A stretch of 41,203 nucleotides of DNA from an uncultured Porphyromonas sp. (GTDB taxonomy: Bacteria > Bacteroidota > Bacteroidia > Bacteroidales > Porphyromonadaceae). The notes beneath the pieces are model-generated. The model did no database searches and was not told the origin of the DNA. It saw nothing but the letters and a program-made list of their open reading frames with translations. The translations under genes and the position numbers were made by a program. The stretch lies in contig NZ_CALHVI010000025.1 of NCBI RefSeq assembly GCF_938039215.1, forward strand, positions 1-41,203. Reading direction: 5' to 3'. Below, piece after piece: positions 6,580 through 15,850 of this stretch. Each line of letters begins with the position of its first letter. The stretch's first letter is position 1.

Positions 6580-9450
6580 ATGACGATCAAGACACCACGA
6601 GCGACTCGACTCGCTAAACGCCTCCTGATGGCAGCTGCCTTGGGAGGACTTTCCTACACCTCTCTCTCTGCCCAAGTCTCCACCCTGCGTACAGGGCGAC
6701 TACCCAATGGCTTGACCTACTACATCAGTCGTGATGCGGGAGCCTCCGAGGGTACGGCACACTTCTTCCTCCTACAGAATGTCGGGGCTATCCTCGAGGA
6801 TGACCATCAGAACGGTCTGGCTCACTACCTTGAGCACATGGCCTTCGAAGCCACCGAGCACTTCCCTGGTGGCGTGATGAACTTCCTGCGTGCTCGTGGT
6901 CTCTACAGCTTCGATGCTCGTACCGGGACCGACGATACCCGCTACAGCATCATGGATGTACCTACGGCGGAGAAGGGACTTACAGACTCCGTGCTCCTCA
7001 TCCTCAAGGACTGGTGCAGTGGCATCTCCATCACCGAGAAGGATACGGAGAAGCAGCGCGGCATCATCATCGAAGAGTGGCGCCAGCGTGGCGGCATCGA
7101 CAAGCGTCTCAGCGATAGCATCGCTGGCGTCATCTACAATGGCTCGCAGTATGCTCTGCGCAATGTCATCGGTAGCCTCGACGTGCTGAAGACCTTCAAG
7201 TATCCCGATATCCAAGCCTTCTACAAGACGTGGTACCGCCCCGACCTGCAGTGCGTGATGATCGTCGGGGATATCGACCCCGCCGCCTATGAGCAGAAGG
7301 TGCAGAAGCTCTTCGCTTCGCTCCCTGCTCCCCGCAATGCCAAGGCTCGTCCTGCCTACACTATCGACGATAATAATAGCCCCCTCTACTATCGCTTCAC
7401 CGACAAGGAGAACCGCTCACACTCCTATGGGATCTACCAGCGTGTAGCTACCCCCACGAACCGTCCTACGGCTGAGGCTACTCGGGACTACCTCTTCGGA
7501 CAGCTCTTCAACGAACTTGCTCCACAGTACTTCGCTCGTCTGCGTAACCGTGGCGAGGAAGCCTATATCGCTGCCTCCGTGAGCTACTCTCCGCTGGTGC
7601 GTGGCTATGCTCAGTTCGCTTGGGACTTCGTGCCCTATGCAGGACAAGATCAGAAGGCGCTCCAGCAGATCCTCCTCGCTCGAGCTCAGATGCCCTATGG
7701 TTTCTTCAGCGATGATGCCTTCGAGGCAGAGAAGCAGAAGCTCTACGAGGGTATGAAGGAAGTACTGAGCGACGACAAGGGACTCGGCACGCCACAGAAC
7801 TTCATCGACATCTACCGTAACAACTACCTCTACGGTACACCGATGCGTGAGTTCCGTCAGCAGCTCGAGGACAACCTCGAAGCCCTTGTTGAGCTGGAGG
7901 CGGATGATCTCCGTGCTTGGCTCAAGGAGCGTGCGATGGGTGACCGTAACCTCGCTTTCGTGGCCTACACCAACAGCCCCTCCGTGCAGGCGATCTCGGA
8001 TCAGGAGTTCCTCAAGGAACTGGCTGCCTATAACAGCCCAGTACTCGCTACGAATGCGAATGAGCCCGCAGCGATCACGAAGCTCATCGACTTCAAGCTC
8101 CCTGCAGGTCGCATCGCTCGTGAGAAGAAGATCCCTTCTCTTGGTGCAACCGAATGGACCCTCTCCAATGGCATGAAGGTCCTCTACAAGCATCTGCCCA
8201 AGGACCTCAAGGGCGAAGTGCTCTTCCTAGCTTCGGCTAAGGGAGGACAGTCCATCGTCAAGCCTCAGGACCTTGCCTCCTTCTCCGCCATGCAGAGCCT
8301 CATCATGGCTTCGGGACTCTATAAGTATGACCGCAACCAGCTCGCCCAGTGGCTACGCTCCCGCCCCATGGAGGTCAACCTCTCCATCACGGAGTACCTT
8401 GACGGGATGCAGGCTCGTAGCAAGACGGATGGTGTAGATGATCTCTTCTCCTATCTCTATCTTGTGCTGGGCAAGCAGCGCTTCGACCAGCAGATCTTCG
8501 ATAAGTGGCTCCAGCGTAAGCGCTACATCTACGCTTCACAGCCTCAGCAGGGTCGTGAAGCCGTAGACCGTGAGATCCGTGAGCTCCTCAGCCCCATTAC
8601 CGAAGCTAATCCTCGTGAGGATGAAGCCTTCTATGACAAGATGAAGTTGAGTGATCTGCCTCGACTCTATGCTGAGCACTTCGGCGATGCCTCGCAGATG
8701 GCAGGCTGTCTCGTCGGGGATATCAGCGAGGCTGAAGCTAAGCGCATCGTCACAACCTATCTGGCAGCTCTGCCTGGCAACCCCAAGGCACCTCGTCGCA
8801 CCTACACGATCCGTGATCATAGCTCCCGTGAGCGTGTCATCGAGCGTACCTTCGAGGTCGACACCGAGGGGGATCTAGGGGAAGTAGAGCTTTCCTTCCT
8901 TGGCGACAAGAAGCTCACTGAGCGTGAGCGCCTTGCCCTAGGTCTTCTGGAGCCTCTACTTCAGAATCGCCTCTTCGACGAACTTCGTGAGAAGGAGCAG
9001 GGTACCTACAGCATCGCTGTCAAGACCAACTATACCGACGATCCCGTCGCTAACTCCAGCCTCTCCATTCACTTCATCACCTCTCGTGCTAAGGCTGATC
9101 ACCTCAAGGCTCGCACCTATGAGATCCTCCGCTCCATCGCTGCAGGACAGATTGACCGAGATGAGTATAAGAAGGTGCACATCCCTCAGGTCCTCGACGA
9201 AGAGGCTGAGGAGAAGGCCGCTGGTGACGAGATCGGCCTCGGTGTCTGGATCGCCCTTCTGAACAGCTACGCTGAGACGGGTAAGGCTCCAGATCTCTCC
9301 AAGAAGAGCCCTGCTCAGCCTGAGGTCAAGATCTCAGCTGTCACAGCCCAGGATCTCTCGGCTCTGCTGAAGAATCTCCTCGAAGAGGGTAAGCGCCGTG
9401 ATATCGTCGTCAAGAGCATTGCTCCCGAAGCAAAGAGCTGGGAGCACTAG
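6580..9450 (+). CDS. Secreted M16 (insulinase/PqqL-type) zinc metalloprotease
   Basis: The 956-residue protein starts at the ATG at 6580; an in-frame GTG directly upstream is the alternative. A twin-Arg/Lys N-terminus, a hydrophobic core and SLSAQ form a signal peptide, so it acts in the periplasm. The first M16 domain has the inverted zinc motif HYLEH (82-86) and the downstream glutamate in IIIEEW (about 163-168). A second M16 half begins near residue 515 (EWTLSNGMKVLY) and lacks HxxEH, the usual inactive partner domain. M16 proteases cleave peptides or small proteins inside a closed chamber. It precedes a SusC/SusD-type importer by 171 bp in the same orientation, similar in principle to protease-plus-TonB-receptor pairs that process imported proteins. 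Confidence 0.93.
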   Translation: MTIKTPRATRLAKRLLMAAALGGLSYTSLSAQVSTLRTGRLPNGLTYYISRDAGASEGTAHFFLLQNVGAILEDDHQNGLAHYLEHMAFEATEHFPGGVMNFLRARGLYSFDARTGTDDTRYSIMDVPTAEKGLTDSVLLILKDWCSGISITEKDTEKQRGIIIEEWRQRGGIDKRLSDSIAGVIYNGSQYALRNVIGSLDVLKTFKYPDIQAFYKTWYRPDLQCVMIVGDIDPAAYEQKVQKLFASLPAPRNAKARPAYTIDDNNSPLYYRFTDKENRSHSYGIYQRVATPTNRPTAEATRDYLFGQLFNELAPQYFARLRNRGEEAYIAASVSYSPLVRGYAQFAWDFVPYAGQDQKALQQILLARAQMPYGFFSDDAFEAEKQKLYEGMKEVLSDDKGLGTPQNFIDIYRNNYLYGTPMREFRQQLEDNLEALVELEADDLRAWLKERAMGDRNLAFVAYTNSPSVQAISDQEFLKELAAYNSPVLATNANEPAAITKLIDFKLPAGRIAREKKIPSLGATEWTLSNGMKVLYKHLPKDLKGEVLFLASAKGGQSIVKPQDLASFSAMQSLIMASGLYKYDRNQLAQWLRSRPMEVNLSITEYLDGMQARSKTDGVDDLFSYLYLVLGKQRFDQQIFDKWLQRKRYIYASQPQQGREAVDREIRELLSPITEANPREDEAFYDKMKLSDLPRLYAEHFGDASQMAGCLVGDISEAEAKRIVTTYLAALPGNPKAPRRTYTIRDHSSRERVIERTFEVDTEGDLGEVELSFLGDKKLTERERLALGLLEPLLQNRLFDELREKEQGTYSIAVKTNYTDDPVANSSLSIHFITSRAKADHLKARTYEILRSIAAGQIDRDEYKKVHIPQVLDEEAEEKAAGDEIGLGVWIALLNSYAETGKAPDLSKKSPAQPEVKISAVTAQDLSALLKNLLEEGKRRDIVVKSIAPEAKSWEH

Positions 9451-9513
9451 GTTCGCTCACGCACCATACACACATATTATATATCTGCTTGTATAGCTAG
9501 ATGCCTCCACTAA

Positions 9514-9551
9514 GACTCACGGGGTCTTCCCCCAAGTAGATCCCGTGAGTC
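9514..9551 (+). terminator. Strong hairpin between the M16 gene and susC
   Basis: GACTCACGGG (9514-9523) and CCCGTGAGTC (9542-9551) are perfect 10-bp arms. The stem extends inward by a G-T wobble and three more pairs, leaving a 10-nt loop. It is not followed by a T-run, so it may be an attenuator or RNA-stabilising hairpin rather than a simple terminator. Confidence 0.55.
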
Positions 9552-9621
9552 CCCGAGGAGCACCCTTACTCCTCCTGTATAATTCACCGAAATAGATAAG
9601 TCATACCTATACCTATTCTCC

Positions 9622-12600
9622 ATGCGACAACCATCCAGAAGAATACGCCGGCGCTTAGCCCTCGGGCTCTGCTTGTGTGCACTGGGATTATCCATGCCCA
9701 CAGAGAGCTGGAGCCAGAGCCCTACGCCGACCGTTTCGATCTCCTTCAAGGATAAGGAGATCGCCTCTATCCTCGATTTTATCGCCCAGAGCTCAGGCTA
9801 CAAGATCGACTATGAGCCCGAGCTCCGCACTGCGGGCTACAAGGCCACCGTCTCCTTCGATGAGGTGAGCCCCGAGAAGGCCGTCGAAGGTCTACTCAAG
9901 GGTACACCCTTTGTCTTCGCTGTCGAGGGCAAGACGATCCGTATCTTCCGCCCACAGCAGCAGACTGCTGCTAAGGGCCAAGTCACGGGTGTCGTCAAGG
10001 ATGCCCGAGGCGAAGCTGTCATCGGCGCTAACGTACGCATCAAGGGCACGAAGCTAGGTGCCCAGACTGATGTCGAAGGGCGCTTCACCATCCATACTGA
10101 TAAGGAAGTAGGTGAGGTCCAAGTGAGCTTCGTCGGCTACTACGACGGTAGCGCTTCCTTCACCGCAGGCCAGCCCGTGACCATCATCCTCAAGGAGAAT
10201 GTCAAGTCCCTCGATGGGGTCACCGTCATCGCCTATGGCCGACGCAATACCCGTGAGCTCGTCGGAGCAGTCAGCTCGATCAAGGCCGATCAGCTCAAGG
10301 ATGCTCCCGCTCCTAGCCTGCAGTCCCTCCTTCAGGGGCAGATGTCGGGTCTCTCGGTGACGAATCAGTCCGGCTCTCCTGGTGGTAGCGGCACACGCAT
10401 CAATATCCGTGGGATCAGTTCGCTCAATGACCAAGGGATCAACGATGGCTCGCCACTCTTCGTTGTCGACGGAGTGCCCCTCTCCAAGGTCTCTGCCGAA
10501 GCCACTGGGGGGATCAATGCACTAGCAGGTCTTGACCCCTCGACCATCGAGTCGGTTGAAGTCCTGAAGGATGCTGCTTCGGCTTCGCTCTATGGCTCTC
10601 GTTCGGGTAATGGGGTCGTCCTCATCACCACGAAGAAGGGGAAGTCGGGTAAGGCTGAGTTCGGGCTGAACTTCTCTCAGTCCATCTCCTTCCTCCCTGC
10701 TACACCTCTGCAGATGCGTGGGCATGGGGAGCGTCTGGTGCACAATCTCCTAGCACGTCATCAGCGTATCGGTCACAACAATTATACTACCAACCGCTAC
10801 ATCCTGCCTCGTAGCTACGGGCAGTCCTACGGCTGGGAGCCCACTCTTGATGGTGCCTACGACTACTTCTGGGGTAACGGGAATGTCCTCTCCAAGGACA
10901 ACCAGCCCCCTGCCTCTACTCAAGACTCACTCAATAGCTTCTACAACAACGATACGAACTGGTGGAAGTACATCTTCCAGATCGGTCGTGTGAGCTCGGG
11001 TGACCTCTATGCGTCGGGTGGTAATGACAACGTGCGCTACCTTGTCAGCACAGGTCTCTACGATGAACGTGGGATCCAGATCAACTCAGGCTTTAAGCGT
11101 CTGAGCTTCCTCTCCAACCTTGACCTGCGCCTCACTCCGAAGGTCAATGCCTTCACCCGCCTCAACCTCGCCTACAACAAGCAGGATGCTATCAGTGGCT
11201 CCAATATCCAAGGGCTCGATGTAGACCCCAAGGAGACTCCGTCTGTCTATCCTGGTCGAGGCTCGATCGCTGAGAAGCTCACGCTCCAGAAGATCCGTGA
11301 TGTACGTGCTCGCAATGGTATGTTCAATGCCCGCCTCTCTGTAGGGCTCGACTACTCGCCTATCTCTGGACTGAAGTTCGCCACCTCTGCTTCAGGGGAT
11401 GCTTACTTCTCCAACAACCACGTCTTCCGCCCATCTTACCTTAATAATAACAACCTCTCCTCTGTCGAAGCCTCTCGCTCGATGGTCGCCATGCTGCAGT
11501 GGGAGAATATCCTCTCCTATCGCTTCAACCTGCGTGATCGCCACAACTTCGATGTCATGGCGGGTATCACCACGACCTACGACCTGATGGAGAACATCAA
11601 GGGTAAGGCAGCAGGTGGCCCTACCAACAAGATCTATGAGATCGGTGATGGCTGGCCACAGGCTCGCTCTGTAGAGGGTCGTGATGAGTACCTCCAGCGT
11701 GTGACGACTGACCGCCAGGAGCAGATCATGCTCAGCTATCTGGGTCGTGTCGCTTACAACTTCGACAAGCGTTATATGCTTGAGGCTTCGCTCCGCTATG
11801 ATGGGTCGTCCGTCTTCGGTCGTGATGTCCGCTGGGCAGCCTTCCCCTCACTCGGTGCTGCATGGGCCTTCTCGAAGGAGCAGTTCATGAGAGACTTCTG
11901 GTTCCTCAGCTTCGGTAAGCTCCGTGCTTCATGGGGTAAGAGCGGTCAGAAGTTCCAGGAAGCTTACCTAGCCCATGGGCTGATGGAAGAGTCTAACTCC
12001 TTCCTTGGTCAGCCCGGTCTTCAGCCCAGTGCTATGGCGAATAGCCACCTCACGTGGGAGAAGAGTGACCAGTATGACCTTGGTCTCGACCTTGATCTCT
12101 TCAACTACCGCTTCAAGGTCAAGCTCGACTACTACTACAAGTACTCCTATGACCTCCTGATGCAGGTGCCTACCCCAGGGAACTTCTTCATCTCGAAGAC
12201 AACCTGGACCAATGCTTCGGCTATCTCCAACGAAGGGCTTGAGCTCGACCTCTCGGCAGATGTCATGCGTCGCAAGGACTTCGCTTGGACCCTACGATTC
12301 AATATCGCTCGCAACTGGAACCGCTTCCTCGCCTCTTACGATGGCAAGGACCTTGGGGACAAGGTGCTTGGCCGTCCTATCTATGGTATCTACACCTACA
12401 AGGATGAGGGCCTCGTACAGCGTGAGTCTGATATCCCTTACTACTACGACCAGACGGGTCAGCGTGTGCCCCTCTCCTTCGGTTCGCTTGCCTATCCTCT
12501 ACGTGTAGGTGCTCGTAAGATCAAGGACCAGAATGGCGATGGCTATATCAACAGCGAAGACCTCTACTATGCAGGTAGCGCCCTTCCTAAGGCCTATGGG

Positions 12601-13092
12601 GGGATCACGAATACCTTCACCTACAAGCGTCTTGCTCTGAATGTCCTCTTGACCTATACGATCGACCAGAGGATGATGAACATGGTGAAGAACGGAGCCT
12701 TCCTCTTCAATAAGAAGTTCGGTGTCGTGATGAACGACTTCTCCCGTGCTACCTTCTGGCAGAAGCCTGGTGATGAGACGCAGTATCCTTCTCTAGAGTT
12801 TGCGGATGATGGCTACACGGGTCAGTTCGATGGCGATATTGACTCCAATATCGAACGTGTGAGCTACCTCCGCCTCAAGCAGCTGAGCCTCTCTTACTCT
12901 CTCCCCGATAGCTGGACCAAGCGCCTCCGCATCAAGGATGTGCGTGTCTACCTTGCTGGTGAGAACCTCTTCCTCCTGACGAACTACTCTGGCCTCGATC
13001 CCGAGATCGTCGACCCTGCTACGGGTAAGGATACTGGGCGCATGTACCCTCTCAATCGTAAGCTTACTCTTGGTCTCAATCTGAAGTTCTGA
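9622..13092 (+). CDS. SusC/RagA-family TonB-dependent outer-membrane transporter with STN domain
   Basis: The 1156-residue protein has a signal peptide (about 1-32) and an STN domain (about 36-110), which is usually a signalling or extra periplasmic domain. These are followed by a carboxypeptidase-D-like regulatory domain (about 119-195), a TonB plug starting near SLDGVTVIAYG (197-206) with the SusC-type VVDGVPL and SVEVLKDAASASLYGSRSGNGVVLITTKKG segments, and a 22-strand barrel ending in LGLNLKF. It works with SusD to import oligosaccharides or peptides. Its stop overlaps the susD start by one base. STN domains normally pair with a FecR anti-sigma factor and an ECF sigma factor, but neither gene is in the window. 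Substrate not determinable. Confidence 0.96.
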   Translation: MRQPSRRIRRRLALGLCLCALGLSMPTESWSQSPTPTVSISFKDKEIASILDFIAQSSGYKIDYEPELRTAGYKATVSFDEVSPEKAVEGLLKGTPFVFAVEGKTIRIFRPQQQTAAKGQVTGVVKDARGEAVIGANVRIKGTKLGAQTDVEGRFTIHTDKEVGEVQVSFVGYYDGSASFTAGQPVTIILKENVKSLDGVTVIAYGRRNTRELVGAVSSIKADQLKDAPAPSLQSLLQGQMSGLSVTNQSGSPGGSGTRINIRGISSLNDQGINDGSPLFVVDGVPLSKVSAEATGGINALAGLDPSTIESVEVLKDAASASLYGSRSGNGVVLITTKKGKSGKAEFGLNFSQSISFLPATPLQMRGHGERLVHNLLARHQRIGHNNYTTNRYILPRSYGQSYGWEPTLDGAYDYFWGNGNVLSKDNQPPASTQDSLNSFYNNDTNWWKYIFQIGRVSSGDLYASGGNDNVRYLVSTGLYDERGIQINSGFKRLSFLSNLDLRLTPKVNAFTRLNLAYNKQDAISGSNIQGLDVDPKETPSVYPGRGSIAEKLTLQKIRDVRARNGMFNARLSVGLDYSPISGLKFATSASGDAYFSNNHVFRPSYLNNNNLSSVEASRSMVAMLQWENILSYRFNLRDRHNFDVMAGITTTYDLMENIKGKAAGGPTNKIYEIGDGWPQARSVEGRDEYLQRVTTDRQEQIMLSYLGRVAYNFDKRYMLEASLRYDGSSVFGRDVRWAAFPSLGAAWAFSKEQFMRDFWFLSFGKLRASWGKSGQKFQEAYLAHGLMEESNSFLGQPGLQPSAMANSHLTWEKSDQYDLGLDLDLFNYRFKVKLDYYYKYSYDLLMQVPTPGNFFISKTTWTNASAISNEGLELDLSADVMRRKDFAWTLRFNIARNWNRFLASYDGKDLGDKVLGRPIYGIYTYKDEGLVQRESDIPYYYDQTGQRVPLSFGSLAYPLRVGARKIKDQNGDGYINSEDLYYAGSALPKAYGGITNTFTYKRLALNVLLTYTIDQRMMNMVKNGAFLFNKKFGVVMNDFSRATFWQKPGDETQYPSLEFADDGYTGQFDGDIDSNIERVSYLRLKQLSLSYSLPDSWTKRLRIKDVRVYLAGENLFLLTNYSGLDPEIVDPATGKDTGRMYPLNRKLTLGLNLKF

Positions 13093-14639
13093 TGAAACGC
13101 TATATCCTACCCGCCCTAGCGATCAGTCTACTAGCTTCCTCGTGTAAGCTAGACCTGACGCCCGAGAATGCTATCACGTACAGCAATGCATTCTCCACTG
13201 AGGCTGAGCTCAACACCACGACGAGCTCCATACATTTCTACCTCGACAACTGCATGGATGCCTTTACTCCTCTGACGAAGATCGGTCTCCTAGCCGACGA
13301 GACGCAGGACGATGGGCAGCTCCGTGAGGGTAACCCCCGCAGTGTCATCGAGGCTGCAGCTGACTGGGAATATGTCTACCGTATGATCTTCGAGGCCAAT
13401 CTGCTCTTGGATAATATTGACAAGACGCAGGGACTCTCTGAGGAGCGCTATGCTTACCATGCAGGGCAGGCTCACTTTGCTCTTGGCTTTGGTTACTTCA
13501 TGCTCTCCCGTGCCTATGGTCAGGCTGTCGTCACAGCTAACGCTAAGGATCTGAAGCTCTATGGGCTCTCCACCCAGCAGCAGGTCATTGACGCAGGTAT
13601 CGAGCATGCCCTCAAGGCCTTTGAACTCCTGCCTACCTACGATAAGCTCCGCACCGCATCGGGTAGCCTCGCTACCTTCAAGCAGTACGGTAGTAAGGGT
13701 AATTCTGCCACACTCCTAGCTCACCTCTATGCCTGGAAGGGGAGTATGGCTGAGCTCTATGCTGATACCTCGGTAGATGCTACGGCAGCCTACCGCAAGA
13801 GTGTCGAGTATGCATCGAAGGTCATCAATGGAGAGACGGGAGCTTATAGCCTTGTCTCTACTCCTGAGCAGCTCTGTCAGCTACTCTCTGACCCCAATGC
13901 AACGAACCCCGAAGAGATCTTCTCGCTTGTCTATGATAAGAGCCGTGGCAATGAGTCGACCTCCAAGAATGAAGTTGCCAATCTCTTTGCTACTTGGCCG
14001 GTCAATAGTACGCTCACGATGGGGGATCTGGCTCAAGCTTCTTTCCGTCTGACTAAGGAGACCATCAAGGAGCTCTATCCTGATGCGAATGATGCCCGTC
14101 GTACGGCTTTCTTCTATGAGTTCGATACCGACCACGAAGTCTCGGGCGTGAACTATGCCGTACCTTACAAGTTCCGTAATGCGGTCTTCACTGTCGACCA
14201 AAGTGCCGAGTCGGGCAAGAGCTTCCTCAGCATCAATGCCAACTATGTCTACTGGCGTCTGGCAGATGTCTACCTGCTACGTGCAGAATGCTCTGCTAAG
14301 CTAGGGGATACCTCTACCGCTACCTCTGACCTGAATAAGATCCGTACGCGTGCTGGTGCCACTACCTATCCTGCCTCAGGGGAGAGTGACCTGAAGAAGG
14401 CAATCTTCCATGAGCGTGAGCGTGAGTTCATCCTTGAGAATGATAGTCGCTACTACGACATCCTCCGCAATGGCTATCACAAGACTGAGCTCAAGGGTAA
14501 GTTCCCCTCGCTCACCACGGCTGATATTGCTGGCGGTGCCCTGTGCCTACCCATTCCTTCAAGTGCCCAGCGTGACAAGGATGGTAAGGTCATCAATGGT
14601 CTCATCCTCCAGCGTCCTTACTGGTTCCGCTACATGTAG
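13092..14639 (+). CDS. SusD/RagB-family nutrient-binding outer-membrane lipoprotein
   Basis: The 515-residue lipoprotein has a lipobox LASSC with Cys18. The SusD fold is indicated by the N-terminal TPR-like helical part (EYVYRMIFEANLLLDNID, HAGQAHFALGFGYFMLSRAYGQ) and the C-terminal family segment (YVYWRLADVYLLRAECSAKLG, LNKIRTRAG, FHEREREFILENDSRYYDILRNG). It forms the extracellular lid of the SusC barrel. It overlaps the upstream susC by one base and is followed after 23 bp by a small lipoprotein. Context with an M16 protease hints at a RagB-like peptide role, but glycan uptake is not excluded. Confidence 0.95.
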   Translation: MKRYILPALAISLLASSCKLDLTPENAITYSNAFSTEAELNTTTSSIHFYLDNCMDAFTPLTKIGLLADETQDDGQLREGNPRSVIEAAADWEYVYRMIFEANLLLDNIDKTQGLSEERYAYHAGQAHFALGFGYFMLSRAYGQAVVTANAKDLKLYGLSTQQQVIDAGIEHALKAFELLPTYDKLRTASGSLATFKQYGSKGNSATLLAHLYAWKGSMAELYADTSVDATAAYRKSVEYASKVINGETGAYSLVSTPEQLCQLLSDPNATNPEEIFSLVYDKSRGNESTSKNEVANLFATWPVNSTLTMGDLAQASFRLTKETIKELYPDANDARRTAFFYEFDTDHEVSGVNYAVPYKFRNAVFTVDQSAESGKSFLSINANYVYWRLADVYLLRAECSAKLGDTSTATSDLNKIRTRAGATTYPASGESDLKKAIFHEREREFILENDSRYYDILRNGYHKTELKGKFPSLTTADIAGGALCLPIPSSAQRDKDGKVINGLILQRPYWFRYM

Positions 14640-14662
14640 TACCTATCTAAGCTTTAGATATT

Positions 14663-15358
14663 ATGCGAACGATCAAGCATCCACTATACTTACTCGCATT
14701 CTTCGTCCTCTCGCTCCTCTCCTCCTGTACCAAGTATGACTTTGTCGAGACGGGGAAGGCTAAGGGCTACCACGATACGACGATGTGGGAGTACTTCCAG
14801 ACCGATAGCTACAACTGGAGCTATCTGGTCTACATGGCCAAGCGTGCTGGTCTCGAAGATCTCTTCCAAGGGAAGAGCACGGCATATGGACCTAATATCA
14901 CCTTCCTTGGGATCACTAACCATAGCATCCGTCGCTATCTCTACCGTACCTACGGCTCTGATACGGCTGCCGATCCTATTGATCCCAGCAAGCTCACAGA
15001 AGAGCAGACGATGAAGCTCATCGACCGTATGAGTGTAGCGACTTGTCGCAGTCTCATCCTCGACTGCGTCATCCCTAAGGAGAAGCTCCTTCTCGAGGAC
15101 TTCCCTGCAGGGCGTAAGTCTGCTGATGGGAGCGCTGTCGGTACAGGTGGTAAGACCTTTACAATGGCCTCGGGCAAGCAGCTCTGGCTCTATACCTTCC
15201 GTGACACCTATGCAGGTGTGGCAGGTGCCGGAGCTAACCGCTTACACATCGTCTCTCCCACGACCAGCATCTCTCGTGATATCGCTTCACACAACATCCA
15301 GACACGCACGGGTGTAGTCCACTCCCTCCAGTACGACTTCACACCTACGGACTTCTAA
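14663..15358 (+). CDS. FAS1 (fasciclin)-like lipoprotein of the SusCD locus
   Basis: A 231-residue protein with lipobox LLSSC (Cys22). The rest shows a FAS1-like pattern: an ITFLGITNHSIRRYL block (about 79-93) comparable to the T-x-F-A-P-T-N-x-A block, a central LILDCVIPKEKLLL segment (about 131-144), and a C-terminal IASHNIQTRTGVVHSLQYDF (about 207-226) comparable to the NGxxHxID end motif. Such lipoproteins are often encoded beside SusC/D pairs and are thought to sit on the cell surface, possibly contacting substrate or host matrix. The family assignment rests on pattern only. Confidence 0.65.
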   Translation: MRTIKHPLYLLAFFVLSLLSSCTKYDFVETGKAKGYHDTTMWEYFQTDSYNWSYLVYMAKRAGLEDLFQGKSTAYGPNITFLGITNHSIRRYLYRTYGSDTAADPIDPSKLTEEQTMKLIDRMSVATCRSLILDCVIPKEKLLLEDFPAGRKSADGSAVGTGGKTFTMASGKQLWLYTFRDTYAGVAGAGANRLHIVSPTTSISRDIASHNIQTRTGVVHSLQYDFTPTDF

Positions 15359-15373
15359 ACATTCTCCTTTCCG

Positions 15374-15838
15374 ATGAAAGCAAGATCCATCTATAGCCTG
15401 CTCCTCGTGACCCTCTTGGCGCTTGCTCTGCCCTCTTGCCACAAGGTAGCTGTGGGCTATCTTGACACGGCGCATGCGACCTTCTCCTCCAAGGAGCTCA
15501 ATGTCTACCGTACGGTAGCTGACGATGACCCCCATAGTCTTAAGCAGGAGTATCCTGCACCTTGGTCTTCGCAGCGTATCCAAGGTGTATCAGGCACTAA
15601 TCCGGTGAACTACGAGTTCCTCAGCGTCGATGTCTCCAATGGAGGCGATGCGACTAAGTTCGCTGCTGCAGTAAAGGAGGGCAAGGTAACCGTCAATGGT
15701 GGTACGATCAACCTCTTCCCCTCTGCAGTGCAGAACCTCCCCAACGGGCGCTACACCGTCAACCTTCGGGTTTACAACGAAGGCTACAGCCGTGAGCTTC
15801 GTGGCCTCTTTACCTTCATCATCCAAGACGAAGAATAA
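15374..15838 (+). CDS. Small lipoprotein of unknown function in the SusCD locus
   Basis: The 154-residue protein has a signal peptide with lipobox LPSC (Cys22) and a mature part rich in beta-prone segments, with a probable Ig-like or beta-sandwich fold (YTVNLRVYNEGYSRELRGLFTFIIQ near the C-terminus). I do not recognise a named family. It is 15 bp after the FAS1-like gene and 12 bp before the thioredoxin-fold gene, so it is part of the operon and probably a surface accessory to the importer. Confidence 0.75.
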   Translation: MKARSIYSLLLVTLLALALPSCHKVAVGYLDTAHATFSSKELNVYRTVADDDPHSLKQEYPAPWSSQRIQGVSGTNPVNYEFLSVDVSNGGDATKFAAAVKEGKVTVNGGTINLFPSAVQNLPNGRYTVNLRVYNEGYSRELRGLFTFIIQDEE

Positions 15839-15850
15839 TCCTCGCTCCCT

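Noticed and set aside
8100..9450. Second active site in the C-terminal half of the M16 protease
   Set aside because: The second M16 domain lacks HxxEH, consistent with the inactive partner half usual in this family.
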